Source: Candidatus Nanopelagicales bacterium
Lineage (GTDB): Bacteria; Actinomycetota; Actinomycetes; S36-B12; UBA10799
Length of the DNA: 14,460 bases
NCBI GenBank assembly: GCA_025455985.1
Contig: JALOLM010000015.1
Span: forward strand, 1-14,460
Direction of reading: 5' to 3'
Under the pieces are notes generated by a model. It was not told the DNA's origin. It did no database searches and was given only the letters and a program-made list of their open reading frames with translations. Both the position numbers and the translations under genes were made by a program. This document shows positions 6,705 through 14,293 of the stretch, piece after piece (position 1 is the first letter of the stretch; each line of letters begins with the position of its first letter).

Positions 6705-8471
6705 ATGAAACTCTTACGATTTGCTCTCGCCGGCGTTCTCGCCGTGGCCACCGTTGGCACAGCAACGACAACAAGCGCCGGTGTTCCCGTCGGTCTTCAG
6801 AATGCGTCCTTTGAGACGCCATTGAATCCGGCGACCGATTGGACCGCCCAGCGCGTCCTGTCGAACGGCACGGTTGAGACTGCGACGTGCGCTGCCGATC
6901 AGCGCAGCGTCTGCGTCGTGGGGACCGACTCGTTCACAGACGCCGACAAGGGCGTGGCCTATACCGTCACGCCACGCGACGGCACCAAGATGCTGCGCCT
7001 CGGCGGACCGTTCACGAGCAAGAGCCAGAGCCAGCAACTTGACAAGTACGTGGTCAAGCAGACGTTCATCGTCAACGGATCGAACCCGGTGATCAACCTG
7101 AACTTCAACGCTTTCATGTACGACTACACCGGATACGACGACCTGACCATGAAGGTTTCGCTCACCGATGAGAACGGAGCGGTCGTCTACTCGAAGTCGC
7201 AGGGCGCCTTCGGGAACGGCGGCGACACCAACCTGAAGTCCACAGGCTGGGTCGGCAACAAGATCAACTTGAGCGCACTCGCCGGCCAGCAGGTGAACCT
7301 GAACGTCACATCGGGTGGCACGAAGGACACCATGTACGGATGGTGGGTCTACCTGGACGCAGGCAACCTCCCTGCCTCGGCCGCAGTGGGCAAGCCACAA
7401 CTGCCCAATACCGTGCAGGCCCCGGATGGAAGCACCGCCTGGATTCAGATCAACACCAACGAGTCAGGCCAGATCTTCATCACGGTCACACCGTTCGAGG
7501 TCAACAAGTTCCCCGGAGGGTGCCTGCCTCTGGCGATCAGCGTTCCGATCAACGGCGGTGGCGGGGTGGTGTCCAATGCCAGGATCCTGCTGAAGTCCAG
7601 CATGGGCGACCAGACAGTCGACCTTGAGGATCCCGACGGTGATGGGATCTACAGCATCAAGGCCGGACAGGTCCTGTGTGCACGTGAAGGCAATCTGTTC
7701 CTGCTCTACGACGTGACGGCGGGCACCAGTACCCAGTCGTTCTCCGTGCCGCTCGGCACGGTCACGCTGATCGATCCGCAGGGTGTTGTGTACGACCAGG
7801 CGAAGTACGCCGGGAAACTCAGCGAGTTGGGCAGCGCGGCGGATTGCATCGAGGAGACCGCCTCCAAGTGCGCGTCGGACAAGACGACCGCGCGCGCCTT
7901 CGCGGCGATCAGCGGCGCAACCGCGACACTCCAGCGTGCTGGATCGTCGGGCTTCACCACCGTGCTAGAAGCTGATCCCGGCATCAAGCCGAACGTCAAT
8001 CCGCAGATCACCAACGGCAGCGGCCGTTTCCAGTGGGATGTTGCCGCTGGGACGTACCGCGTCCAGGTCACGGCGGACGGCTACAGTCCGGTCACCTCGC
8101 GCGAGGTGGTCATCCCGCCCCCGGTCCTCGACCTGCACATCGCGATGACGAAGATCGAACCACAGACCCAGGCCGCGACCTTCAAGGTGGCGAAGAAGAT
8201 CGCGTTCAAGGGAAAGACAGTCCTGCTCAAGAAGGCGGTCGTGACCAACGCGGGTCAAACCGCCAAGGCGAAGGTGACGTGGTCCACGAAGAAGTCGGCC
8301 AAGGGCACCTCCAAGAAGTACGCGAAGGTCACCAAGACCAGTAAGGGCAAGGTGACGATCACGACGAAGGGCAAGGCCAAGAAGCTCTACGTCAAGCTGA
8401 CGCTGAAGGCGCCGGCGACGACCGGGTTCACGGCCTTCACGTTCGCCAAGACCTGGAAGGTCAAGAAGTAG
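6705..8471 (+). CDS. Secreted multidomain protein with lysine-rich C-terminal domain
   Basis: A 588-residue exported protein. Residues 1-27 form a Sec signal peptide (M-K-L-L-R-F-A-L-A-G core, cleavage near T-S-A-G). Residues about 30-225 read like a galactose-binding/jelly-roll beta-sandwich (N-A-S-F-E-T-P, then an M-L-R-L-G-G strand, then F-M-Y-D-Y-T-G-Y-D-D-L-T-M-K-V). Residues about 230-370 form a further beta-rich module. Residues about 410-482 resemble a carboxypeptidase regulatory-like (transthyretin-like) domain with A-A-G-T-Y-R-V-Q-V-T-A-D-G-Y. The last 106 residues contain 29 lysines and a single acidic residue. Similar lysine-rich tails occur on exported actinobacterial proteins and may bind anionic wall polymers, which is inference. 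No catalytic motif or sortase signal was found. Carbohydrate or surface adhesion is a reasonable guess only. Confidence 0.85.
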   Translation: MKLLRFALAGVLAVATVGTATTTSAGVPVGLQNASFETPLNPATDWTAQRVLSNGTVETATCAADQRSVCVVGTDSFTDADKGVAYTVTPRDGTKMLRLGGPFTSKSQSQQLDKYVVKQTFIVNGSNPVINLNFNAFMYDYTGYDDLTMKVSLTDENGAVVYSKSQGAFGNGGDTNLKSTGWVGNKINLSALAGQQVNLNVTSGGTKDTMYGWWVYLDAGNLPASAAVGKPQLPNTVQAPDGSTAWIQINTNESGQIFITVTPFEVNKFPGGCLPLAISVPINGGGGVVSNARILLKSSMGDQTVDLEDPDGDGIYSIKAGQVLCAREGNLFLLYDVTAGTSTQSFSVPLGTVTLIDPQGVVYDQAKYAGKLSELGSAADCIEETASKCASDKTTARAFAAISGATATLQRAGSSGFTTVLEADPGIKPNVNPQITNGSGRFQWDVAAGTYRVQVTADGYSPVTSREVVIPPPVLDLHIAMTKIEPQTQAATFKVAKKIAFKGKTVLLKKAVVTNAGQTAKAKVTWSTKKSAKGTSKKYAKVTKTSKGKVTITTKGKAKKLYVKLTLKAPATTGFTAFTFAKTWKVKK

Positions 8472-8516
8472 GAATCCGCTGCTCGAGGCGCTGCTGGTGC
8501 TCCAGAAGTCCGACCC

Positions 8517-10457
8517 TCAGCCCAAGCGCTGATTAGCCAGTCGGCTGCGCACCTTCAGCGCCTCACGGCGTGCGCTCTTGGCGACCGCCGCATCTGGATA
8601 GTGCTTTCCGATCGCTTCGAGCAGAGCAACCGCGTTAAGGGGCATGAGGCGCGAGATCTCCGCGATCTCCGCGATCAGGTCCGTGGCTGACATCCCCTCA
8701 CCCCAGTAGTCGGCGATGCCTTCCGGGTCGGTCTCGGCCATGAAGCCGATGGCGGAGAACCGCGCGCGCATGGCCACCACGGGATCCACTTGACCTGGAT
8801 CCAGCAGTCCCCTCTCCGCGAGCCAGCCGAGGCTGGCGATGGCCAGCGGGTCGTCGGAATCGCTCGTCTCGAAGCCCTTTAGCAGCGCAACGGAAAGGTC
8901 ATCGACCAGATCCGGGGGCGCCTCTGTCAGGAGCACGAAGAACGCGGTTTCGGAGGCCATCGCCTGGAACACCTCGAGCATCGCCGCCGGACGATCCTCC
9001 TGCCGGGCTACCCACCGGCTCAGGACCCCCCACCACATTTGCCGGTCGCCATCGCGATCGTCCGCCAGATCGGCGACGTCCTGGGCGCTCTCCGGTTGGC
9101 TGATCGTCTCGACCGTGACCCCTTCTAATCGGGACTGCTCCACGGTTACCACGATGCCGAAGGCTGTCAGCCTTATCGTCCCTCCCGACCGAGTGGAGAA
9201 CATGCCTGAGTCTTCGTGAGTCACATCCTCTTGGACAATGACACCTGCCCGCTCCACGAGCTCCAGCAACCGGTCGAGCCGCAGGCAGACACTGCTGCGC
9301 TCGAAGTCCTCGTCCGTCCACCTCGACTTGATGCCCACCCGGTCGCGGATATCCAAGACCAAGTCAACCAACTCAGCGAACTCGACGGGGCGCGGCAGGG
9401 CCCTAGCCAGCAGCGGGACGAGCAAGTCGTCGATCAACTCGTCCTCGTCGGCGCCGAGGCTGTACATCCCATAGGAGGAGACGGGGCCGAAGTCGACCAG
9501 GATTTCGAACGCCTTCCGGGCCTCACCCACGGGATCCTTGTCACAGCGGTCCCGCCACGCCTTGACCCCCACCAACCGCGATTTGACCACCCGCAGGGCG
9601 CCTGCCTCACCGGCCCACCACCGCCAGTGATCCAGTTGCGGCATTCGCGACGTTGACCCCCGGCGGAACGTCAGGTCACCGACTGCCTCCTCCAGAGGCT
9701 CGGTGCCGAGAATCTCGGAGAGTGCCTCCGCGTCAGCGAGTTTGATGTTGCCGGTCTTCGTCAAAGGTCGGCCTGGCGCTTCGAAGTAGTCGCTCAGGGC
9801 CCGGAACCCCGCCAGAACAGGGGCCGCCGCAGCAGCAGCCCGCACCTCGTCCTCACTGGGCAGCGCCACAGGCCCGATGGTGATGGGCTCAGGAATCTCT
9901 GGGCCCATCAGTGAATCGGTGAAGGCCTTCCGCTGCTCGAACGGCCGGGCGTTGAACTCGTCCATGAGCGAGTTCAGACGCTCCGGTGATAGGTCCTCGT
10001 CGAAGTCGACACCCATTCCCGCGAACAAGGACTTCGCCATGCCGAAGTTCGACGGATCGCCCATCCGGCTTTCGCACTCCGCGGCCAAAGAACGGGCGTG
10101 GGCGGCCAGCACGACCGCCGGGGTACTCCCGGCCGACAGAAGATGGCGCTCCTCGAGGAACACAAAACCGTCAGCCACCGCTTCGACAGCGGTCGCCGCC
10201 CACGAAGGCGGGGCACTGACCTTGCGGGGCGCCCAGTGCAGGAGGAACTCCTCAACATTCGCAACGGACCATTGATCGAGGCGGCCGTCTTCGTAGGTGA
10301 CCTTCCAGTCCAGCAGGAGGGAGAAGTCCGAGTTGTCTTCGAAGTCGGTGCCGGTACGCTGACGGCGCCACGCTTCATAGCTGTCGGTGAGTTCTTCGAT
10401 GCTGGCCCTGGCTTGCTCCACATCACCGGGCTCGAAGCGCATGCGAGGAGATGACAT
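8517..10457 (-). CDS. Conserved-looking hypothetical protein, probably cytoplasmic, last gene of the metallophosphatase operon
   Basis: I do not recognise a named domain. The protein has 646 residues with no signal peptide or membrane helix. It is rich in acidic residues and in leucine/alanine helices, suggesting an all-helical or helical-repeat fold. The N-terminal part includes W-S-V-A-N-V-E-E-F-L-L-H-W-A-P-R-K-V (about 70-87), a motif I associate loosely with uncharacterised actinobacterial proteins. An acidic segment (A-D-E-D-E-L-I-D-D-L-L) lies in the middle. The frame is open up to 10868, but ATG 10457 is preferred: GAGGA lies about 7 nt upstream and the extension would run through the coding region of the neighbouring membrane-protein gene in another frame. 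It begins 62 bp after the membrane-protein gene and is probably in the same operon. It is convergent with the secreted-protein gene. No nuclease, kinase or peptidase motif was found. Confidence 0.8.
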   Translation of the reverse strand: MSSPRMRFEPGDVEQARASIEELTDSYEAWRRQRTGTDFEDNSDFSLLLDWKVTYEDGRLDQWSVANVEEFLLHWAPRKVSAPPSWAATAVEAVADGFVFLEERHLLSAGSTPAVVLAAHARSLAAECESRMGDPSNFGMAKSLFAGMGVDFDEDLSPERLNSLMDEFNARPFEQRKAFTDSLMGPEIPEPITIGPVALPSEDEVRAAAAAAPVLAGFRALSDYFEAPGRPLTKTGNIKLADAEALSEILGTEPLEEAVGDLTFRRGSTSRMPQLDHWRWWAGEAGALRVVKSRLVGVKAWRDRCDKDPVGEARKAFEILVDFGPVSSYGMYSLGADEDELIDDLLVPLLARALPRPVEFAELVDLVLDIRDRVGIKSRWTDEDFERSSVCLRLDRLLELVERAGVIVQEDVTHEDSGMFSTRSGGTIRLTAFGIVVTVEQSRLEGVTVETISQPESAQDVADLADDRDGDRQMWWGVLSRWVARQEDRPAAMLEVFQAMASETAFFVLLTEAPPDLVDDLSVALLKGFETSDSDDPLAIASLGWLAERGLLDPGQVDPVVAMRARFSAIGFMAETDPEGIADYWGEGMSATDLIAEIAEISRLMPLNAVALLEAIGKHYPDAAVAKSARREALKVRSRLANQRLG

Positions 10458-10519
10458 GACTCGATCCTCACACGAGGCACTTGCGGGACGTGCGAGCCGT
10501 ACCGCAGGAAGCCCCAGCG

Positions 10520-11197
10520 CTATGCCGCGTGCTCGTCCTGCGCCCTCGCCGCGCGGTACACCAACGTCCATGCGGTGAGCAGCCACCAGGCGATCACGCC
10601 GATGGCCAGCCAGAAGAAGATGGCCGCCGGCGTCCCCTTGATGAAGAAGACGTCCACGGCCGTGAGCAGGAAGAAGATCAGGCCCGCGACCAGCAGGATC
10701 ACCGACGTGACCAGCCATCGCCAGAACCGCCCTCCGAGCGTGCGGAAGTTCACCGCCAGGGCGTTGGCCTGCCCGTCCATCGCTGCGATCGGCAGGAAGG
10801 GCGTGAGGGCTGCGACCAGCAGCACCAGGGCCGGGTGGATAAGGGTCACCAGAAGCACCAACAACCATTGCAGCAGCGCCCAGCCGGTGAACGCTCCCGT
10901 GTGGGCTTTGACTCTGGCGAGCACGGACTCACCGTCCCTGTCTACGGCCCCCAGGGCGCACGATGTGAGGACCGCATAGAGCAGCATCGCGCTGACGGCT
11001 GACACCAGTAATGCGAGGAGGAAACCGAGGCTTAAACCGGACTGGGTGTCGAGCCATATGAGGAAGCCCTGAACGACGGTGTTGACCACGATGAACAGCA
11101 GCGCCGGACCCGCGGTCCGCCACATCACCACGAGGGCTTTGAACAGCGCTGAGATGCGGTAGTGAGCAGGTGTCGCAACCGCCACGTCGGTACTCAC
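10520..11197 (-). CDS. Polytopic membrane protein of unknown function
   Basis: A 225-residue protein with five or six hydrophobic segments, at about residues 30-48, 57-84, 103-121, 121-137, 160-178 and 191-214. Short loops contain R-D-G-E and R-T-L-G-G-R-F-W-R-W. The sequence resembles small polytopic proteins of the YIP1/DUF975 sort only in general layout; no diagnostic motif is present. The start is GTG at 11197, whose first base overlaps the lipoprotein's TGA (GTGA, 4-bp overlap). This implies translational coupling and equal dosage with that lipoprotein. The frame extends further upstream, but that part reads through the lipoprotein gene in a different frame and is not plausible. It belongs to the minus-strand operon that starts with the metallophosphatase. 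A transporter subunit or a membrane scaffold are both possible. Confidence 0.83.
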   Translation of the reverse strand: MSTDVAVATPAHYRISALFKALVVMWRTAGPALLFIVVNTVVQGFLIWLDTQSGLSLGFLLALLVSAVSAMLLYAVLTSCALGAVDRDGESVLARVKAHTGAFTGWALLQWLLVLLVTLIHPALVLLVAALTPFLPIAAMDGQANALAVNFRTLGGRFWRWLVTSVILLVAGLIFFLLTAVDVFFIKGTPAAIFFWLAIGVIAWWLLTAWTLVYRAARAQDEHAA

Positions 11198-11574
11198 TTG
11201 GCCTCCTGCGCGTTTTCGGCGAGAACGGTCTCGACCTGTCCGTTGAAGATCTCCTTGGCTCCGACTGTCACCTTGAGCGAGATCACCGCTGGCGAGTAGG
11301 CCCCGTATTCGGTCTTGGTGGCCCCGAACTCCTCGAGGCTCTTGGCCTCCGACCTGATCTCGTCGCCGTTGCGTGCGGAGCCTTTGCACACGTACAAGTC
11401 GGCCTCGAGTTCACACACCGGCGCCACCGCGATGGGCACCCGGTTGTCCGTGAGCACGTCGTTGGTCGCGATCCGCACCGCGGTCACCTCAGCGCCTGCG
11501 ACCGGCTGCAATTGAGCGATCTGGCTGCACCCTGCCAGAGGTATCAGCGCGACCACAGCAAGCAAGCGTTTCAT
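11194..11574 (-). CDS. Small lipoprotein of unknown function
   Basis: A 126-residue protein with a type II (lipoprotein) signal peptide: M-K-R-L-L, a hydrophobic core, then the lipobox L-A-G-C with Cys16 as the lipidated residue. The mature part is about 110 residues, predicted beta-rich. Two further cysteines lie in A-P-V-C-E-L-E-A-D-L-Y-V-C-K and could form a disulfide. It would sit on the outer face of the cytoplasmic membrane. Its ATG overlaps the stop of the metallophosphatase gene (ATGA, 11571-11574), and its own stop overlaps the next start (GTGA, 11194-11197). It is thus the middle of a tightly coupled triplet. No domain family recognised. Co-localisation with an exported phosphatase and a membrane protein suggests a shared envelope role, which is inference. 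Confidence 0.86.
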   Translation of the reverse strand: MKRLLAVVALIPLAGCSQIAQLQPVAGAEVTAVRIATNDVLTDNRVPIAVAPVCELEADLYVCKGSARNGDEIRSEAKSLEEFGATKTEYGAYSPAVISLKVTVGAKEIFNGQVETVLAENAQEAK

Positions 11575-13370
11575 GCGCCGGCCTCCTGGGTGTTCTTGAG
11601 GTTCACGGCTTTTCGTTTGAGGATCTCTTTGTCCAGGTCCGCGTCGCTGATCTTCTCGAGGTCGAAAGGTGCCGGCAGGATCAATTCCACGTTCCGGTCG
11701 AGGTCCGAACCCATCAGCGCGAACGGCGTGGCGGTCCAGTCGTTGGACGCCAACTCCCGGCTCAAGGAAGCGATCCCCACCTGGGAGAAGTCCCCGTTGG
11801 TCCACTGCGCGGGCGAGGCGTGGTCAAGAACGATGGCGAAGATCGACATCGTCCCGTCGCGGTTGTCACAGATGTCGACCACCTGTTGCTGCTGGGGGTA
11901 GTCGATGCAGGACGCGGTGGTGATCTCCCAAAAACCACCGGTCCTGTCCGCGTTGGGGTGGGCCTTGATGGTGTTGGTGTGGGTGTGGCCGTTGAGCCAC
12001 GCGATCATGTTCGGGTACTTCACGAGCATCGCGATGAACTCGTCGGCGTGGATCAGCGGCTCCCCCGGGTGGAACGGCGACTCGGCGGTGTTCTCCAGCG
12101 TGAGGCTGTTGTGGTGGCTGAGGATGATCGCCAACTTGTCCTGCGCCACACACTCCTGCAGACCGGCTTCGAGCCACTCGAACTGGTTCTGCGGCACTGC
12201 GCCATCCGCGCCGGTCAGCCGGTTGCAGGTGTCCAGACCGAACAGCCGAAGGTTGGGTCCCAGGTCGGTGCTCCAGAACGTGTTGTTGTCCGTGAGGTTC
12301 GCCTGGGTGAATCCGTGCCCGACCGGTCCGGGACCTCCGCCGGTGTCCTCGAAGTGCGCGGCCATGAAGTCCTGCCCCTGCAGCAGTCGGCGGTTGGGGT
12401 CGGACTCCACCCGCTTGAAACCGCCCACGAGTCCGAACTGCTGCCGGAGGTAATCAAGACCCCGCTGTAGCGGGCTTGTGTCGGTGGCCATACCGGTGAA
12501 CTGGTCGGTGACCCACGAGGGGAACGACCAGTACTTGGTGTGCCCGGTGGCCAGCGAACGCAAGGAGTCGTCCTGTCCGACGAAGCCGTTGAGAAGAACG
12601 TCGTGGTTGCCGAACACCGTGAACCACGGCGCCGGCATGCCCGGGCTTTTCACCTCGGTGGTCACGATCGCGTCCATAAGGCCTGGGATCTGTGGGAAGC
12701 CGTACTCCCCCCACATGTCGCCGGACGGATCGTCAGGGTGGTACGCGTAGGTCGCCTCAGGCCACACCTCGACACCTTCGTACTCACCCTCAGCACCGGA
12801 GTTGGCGACGACCGGGACCCCATCCATGACCTTGATGTACCAGCGGGTCTCGAGGTTGGAGATCTGATCGGCGGAGTCGCCGGTGTTCACCACCGCCGCC
12901 ATCGGGGCGCCGGTGACCGGACTGCTGGCCACATCGTTGAACGCCTGCACCATCTGCGCCTGGACGAACAGCGACATCGACTCCTGCGGCCGGCACACGC
13001 CAGGCATCAGCGTGGGGCTGAACGCCATCACCGGTTCCAGGCGCGACGGGGACTGGGTGTCCTGGATGTGGATGTCGGAGGTGTGCCCGAGATAGGCCAG
13101 CGAACGCCTTCGTGCCACGCGTCCCGGCGACGGGCGGTTGACGACCAGGTCCTCCCGGACGATGAACGGCTCGCCGGGCGCGGTCAGCAACGTGCGGTAC
13201 GCCCGGTTGCCCGTCGTGGACTGCCGGATGGTCTCGCGCAGGGTGGTGGGCACGTCGGCGGGAGCCAGCGGCGCGGCCAACGCACTTCCGACCATCGACC
13301 TCGGCAGCCCGAGGGAGGCGGCCAGGGCACCGCTGAACGCGATGAATGATCGACGGCTCATTTGCGCCAT
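11571..13370 (-). CDS. Tat-exported metallophosphoesterase, PPA1498 (TIGR03767)-like
   Basis: A 599-residue calcineurin-like phosphoesterase. Residues 5-10 are a twin-arginine motif (S-R-R-S-F-I) followed by a hydrophobic stretch and an A-L-A-A-P cleavage region, so the folded, metal-loaded enzyme is probably exported. The metallophosphatase motifs occur in order: D-I-H (99-101), G-D-x-x-D (164-168), G-N-H-D (254-257), S-H-H-N (418-421) and G-H-T-H (461-464). These together bind two metal ions and hydrolyse phosphate esters. The segment D-I-H-I-Q-D-T-Q-S-P-S-R-L-E and full length fit the actinobacterial PPA1498 family, whose substrate is unknown as far as I recall. GAGGAG about 6 nt before the ATG supports the start; a second ATG three codons in would also retain the Tat motif. 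It is the first gene of the operon and its stop overlaps the lipoprotein start. Confidence 0.92.
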   Translation of the reverse strand: MAQMSRRSFIAFSGALAASLGLPRSMVGSALAAPLAPADVPTTLRETIRQSTTGNRAYRTLLTAPGEPFIVREDLVVNRPSPGRVARRRSLAYLGHTSDIHIQDTQSPSRLEPVMAFSPTLMPGVCRPQESMSLFVQAQMVQAFNDVASSPVTGAPMAAVVNTGDSADQISNLETRWYIKVMDGVPVVANSGAEGEYEGVEVWPEATYAYHPDDPSGDMWGEYGFPQIPGLMDAIVTTEVKSPGMPAPWFTVFGNHDVLLNGFVGQDDSLRSLATGHTKYWSFPSWVTDQFTGMATDTSPLQRGLDYLRQQFGLVGGFKRVESDPNRRLLQGQDFMAAHFEDTGGGPGPVGHGFTQANLTDNNTFWSTDLGPNLRLFGLDTCNRLTGADGAVPQNQFEWLEAGLQECVAQDKLAIILSHHNSLTLENTAESPFHPGEPLIHADEFIAMLVKYPNMIAWLNGHTHTNTIKAHPNADRTGGFWEITTASCIDYPQQQQVVDICDNRDGTMSIFAIVLDHASPAQWTNGDFSQVGIASLSRELASNDWTATPFALMGSDLDRNVELILPAPFDLEKISDADLDKEILKRKAVNLKNTQEAGA

Positions 13371-13465
13371 GGGTTCTCCTCGCGGTGGACATGCGAATGT
13401 TCGTCATAGTGGCATACAGCCGCGCTCAATCAGGGTCGCTGGTCGACGAGTCGCGGGACGTATCG

Positions 13466-13483
13466 GCTGAGGTCCCTCTCAGC
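13466..13483. other. Small hairpin in the gap between the toxin and metallophosphatase genes
   Basis: GCTGAG (13466-13471) pairs perfectly with CTCAGC (13478-13483) around a 6-nt loop, GTCCCT. It lies about 96 bp upstream of the metallophosphatase start. It may be an operator for that operon or part of the read-through control from the toxin gene. There is no T-tract. Confidence 0.3.
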
Positions 13484-13543
13484 AGCCGAGCACCTCACCC
13501 TGCGTTTGCCGACCGGTCCACACTCCGGCCGCGCGGATGTTGA

Positions 13544-13569
13544 GGAGCAGCAACCGAGCTGGCTGCTCC
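13544..13569 (-). terminator. Hairpin after the MazF-like gene, possible terminator
   Basis: A perfect 8-bp inverted repeat, GGAGCAGC (13544-13551) and GCTGCTCC (13562-13569), has a 10-nt loop. It begins 25 nt beyond the toxin stop codon in the direction of transcription. It is GC-rich and lacks a T-tract, as is common for candidate actinobacterial terminators. It would separate the toxin-antitoxin transcript from the metallophosphatase operon downstream on the same strand. Confidence 0.45.
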
Positions 13570-13594
13570 CTGCATCACCTAGGCGGTAGACACC

Positions 13595-13921
13595 TCAGGC
13601 GGCAATACCGAGGAATACCAAGATCGCGCGCTCTACTTCAATCATCTGCTCGGTACCCACCCGACCAATGCGTGCAGCGACATTTGAGCGTCGTACCGTC
13701 GTGAGCTTATCGATCATGACGAAACTCACCGCGTCGAGTCCCGTGGCCTCTGTCGCAGGCAAGGCGATCCTCACCAAGGGTGCATCCACCGCGATCGACG
13801 TCAGAGGCAGCACGGTCACCGACTCCGTCCCGGCGAAGACGTCGTCCTGCACGATCAAGGCCGGACGCGGCTTCGACGCGTACACTCCTCCGACGACCGT
13901 CCAGATTTCTCCCCGCCTCAC
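13595..13921 (-). CDS. MazF/PemK-family toxin (endoribonuclease)
   Basis: A 108-residue protein of the usual MazF size. The N-terminal R-R-G-E-I-W-T-V, the strand R-P-A-L-I-V-Q-D-D and V-T-V-L-P-L-T-S are typical of the CcdB/PemK/MazF beta-barrel fold. Members cleave mRNA at short specific sequences and arrest growth when free of antitoxin. The conserved arginine of the R-P-A-L-I-V strand is present, so it looks intact. The start is GTG 13921, which overlaps the antitoxin stop by 4 bp (GTGA); coupling to the upstream antitoxin is the standard arrangement. Cleavage specificity cannot be deduced. A hairpin follows 25 nt after the stop. Confidence 0.9.
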   Translation of the reverse strand: MRRGEIWTVVGGVYASKPRPALIVQDDVFAGTESVTVLPLTSIAVDAPLVRIALPATEATGLDAVSFVMIDKLTTVRRSNVAARIGRVGTEQMIEVERAILVFLGIAA

Positions 13922-14121
13922 GACTCCTCGTCCCAGCGGACCGACACCGCCTCAACGAAGTCCTGCTCGCCGGTGTCGGCGGCAGCAATCAGTCGCGCCT
14001 GACGATCGGCCTCATCGGCGAAACCTGGGCTGCGAACATCAGGCACCCAGATCTGGATTGGTCGCAGTCCTCGGGCGCGCAGACGCGCCCTGTGTTCCCT
14101 GACTCGATGTCTGACCGCCAC
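13918..14121 (-). CDS. MazE-like antitoxin (DUF3018 type)
   Basis: A 67-residue protein. R-V-R-E-H-R-A-R-L-R-A-R-G-L-R-P-I-Q-I-W-V-P-D followed by R-S-P-G-F-A-D-E-A-D-R-Q is the pattern of DUF3018 MazE-family antitoxins. The N-terminal basic part should dimerise and bind DNA; the C-terminal acidic part (V-S-V-R-W-D-E-E-S) should wrap the toxin. The only in-frame start before a stop is GTG 14121. It has no Shine-Dalgarno but has a -10 box (TAACAT) ending 6 nt upstream, so the mRNA is probably leaderless. A palindrome overlaps this box and suits autorepression by the antitoxin or the complex. It overlaps the toxin gene by 4 bp. Confidence 0.88.
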   Translation of the reverse strand: MAVRHRVREHRARLRARGLRPIQIWVPDVRSPGFADEADRQARLIAAADTGEQDFVEAVSVRWDEES

Positions 14122-14127
14122 GATGTC

Positions 14128-14133
14128 ATGTTA
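14128..14133 (-). promoter_or_regulatory. -10 box of a probable leaderless promoter for the toxin-antitoxin pair
   Basis: On the minus strand TAACAT ends 6 nt before the antitoxin GTG, the spacing of leaderless transcription. No clear -35 hexamer is found 16-19 bp upstream. Confidence 0.55.
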
Positions 14134-14141
14134 CATGTAAC
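14130..14141. promoter_or_regulatory. Palindromic operator GTTACATGTAAC over the antitoxin -10 box
   Basis: A perfect 12-bp palindrome shares 4 bp with the -10 box of the antitoxin promoter. Its AT-rich centre stands out from the GC-rich surroundings. Autorepression through a palindrome in the promoter is the rule for toxin-antitoxin operons, so this is the likely antitoxin binding site. Confidence 0.55.
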
Positions 14142-14281
14142 GCTCTTTTTGCGGGAATCCTTGTGGACGCCGGACACCGATGTGGAAGAACGACAACTAA
14201 GTTGCCGGTTCGCCACATTCGTCAGCCGCTGGGCGTCACCCCTGGCGGGCGAAGGCCCCGACGACGCCTGCCGAAGCCACC

Positions 14282-14287
14282 TAGCCT
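14282..14287 (+). promoter_or_regulatory. -10 box of a probable leaderless promoter for the right-edge gene
   Basis: TAGCCT (TANNNT) is followed by 6 nt and then ATG 14294, again the leaderless spacing. No Shine-Dalgarno at the right distance competes with it, apart from a weak GGAG only 2 nt before the ATG. Confidence 0.45.
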
Positions 14288-14293
14288 GGAGCG

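Noticed and set aside
8647..8680. Short direct repeats of a GCGATCTCC-like unit
   Set aside because: They encode an A-E-I repeat inside the 646-residue protein; codon bias explains them, not a mobile or regulatory repeat.
10458..10868. N-terminal extension of the 646-residue protein
   Set aside because: The extension lies in the wrong frame over the membrane-protein gene and is Pro/Gly/Arg-rich. ATG 10457 has its own ribosome-binding site.
12540..13349. 269-codon plus-strand open frame opposite the metallophosphatase
   Set aside because: Its product is His/Arg/Gly-rich antisense-type sequence, while the minus strand encodes every metallophosphatase motif in order.
13403..13429. Possible promoter TTGAGC-N15-TATGAC for the metallophosphatase operon
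   Set aside because: A 15-bp spacer and a -10 not ending in T make it too weak to list as a feature.
13595..14121. Toxin-antitoxin pair as sign of a defence island or mobile element
   Set aside because: No integrase, transposase, direct repeats or other defence gene is visible in the window. A lone MazEF pair is common on chromosomes.
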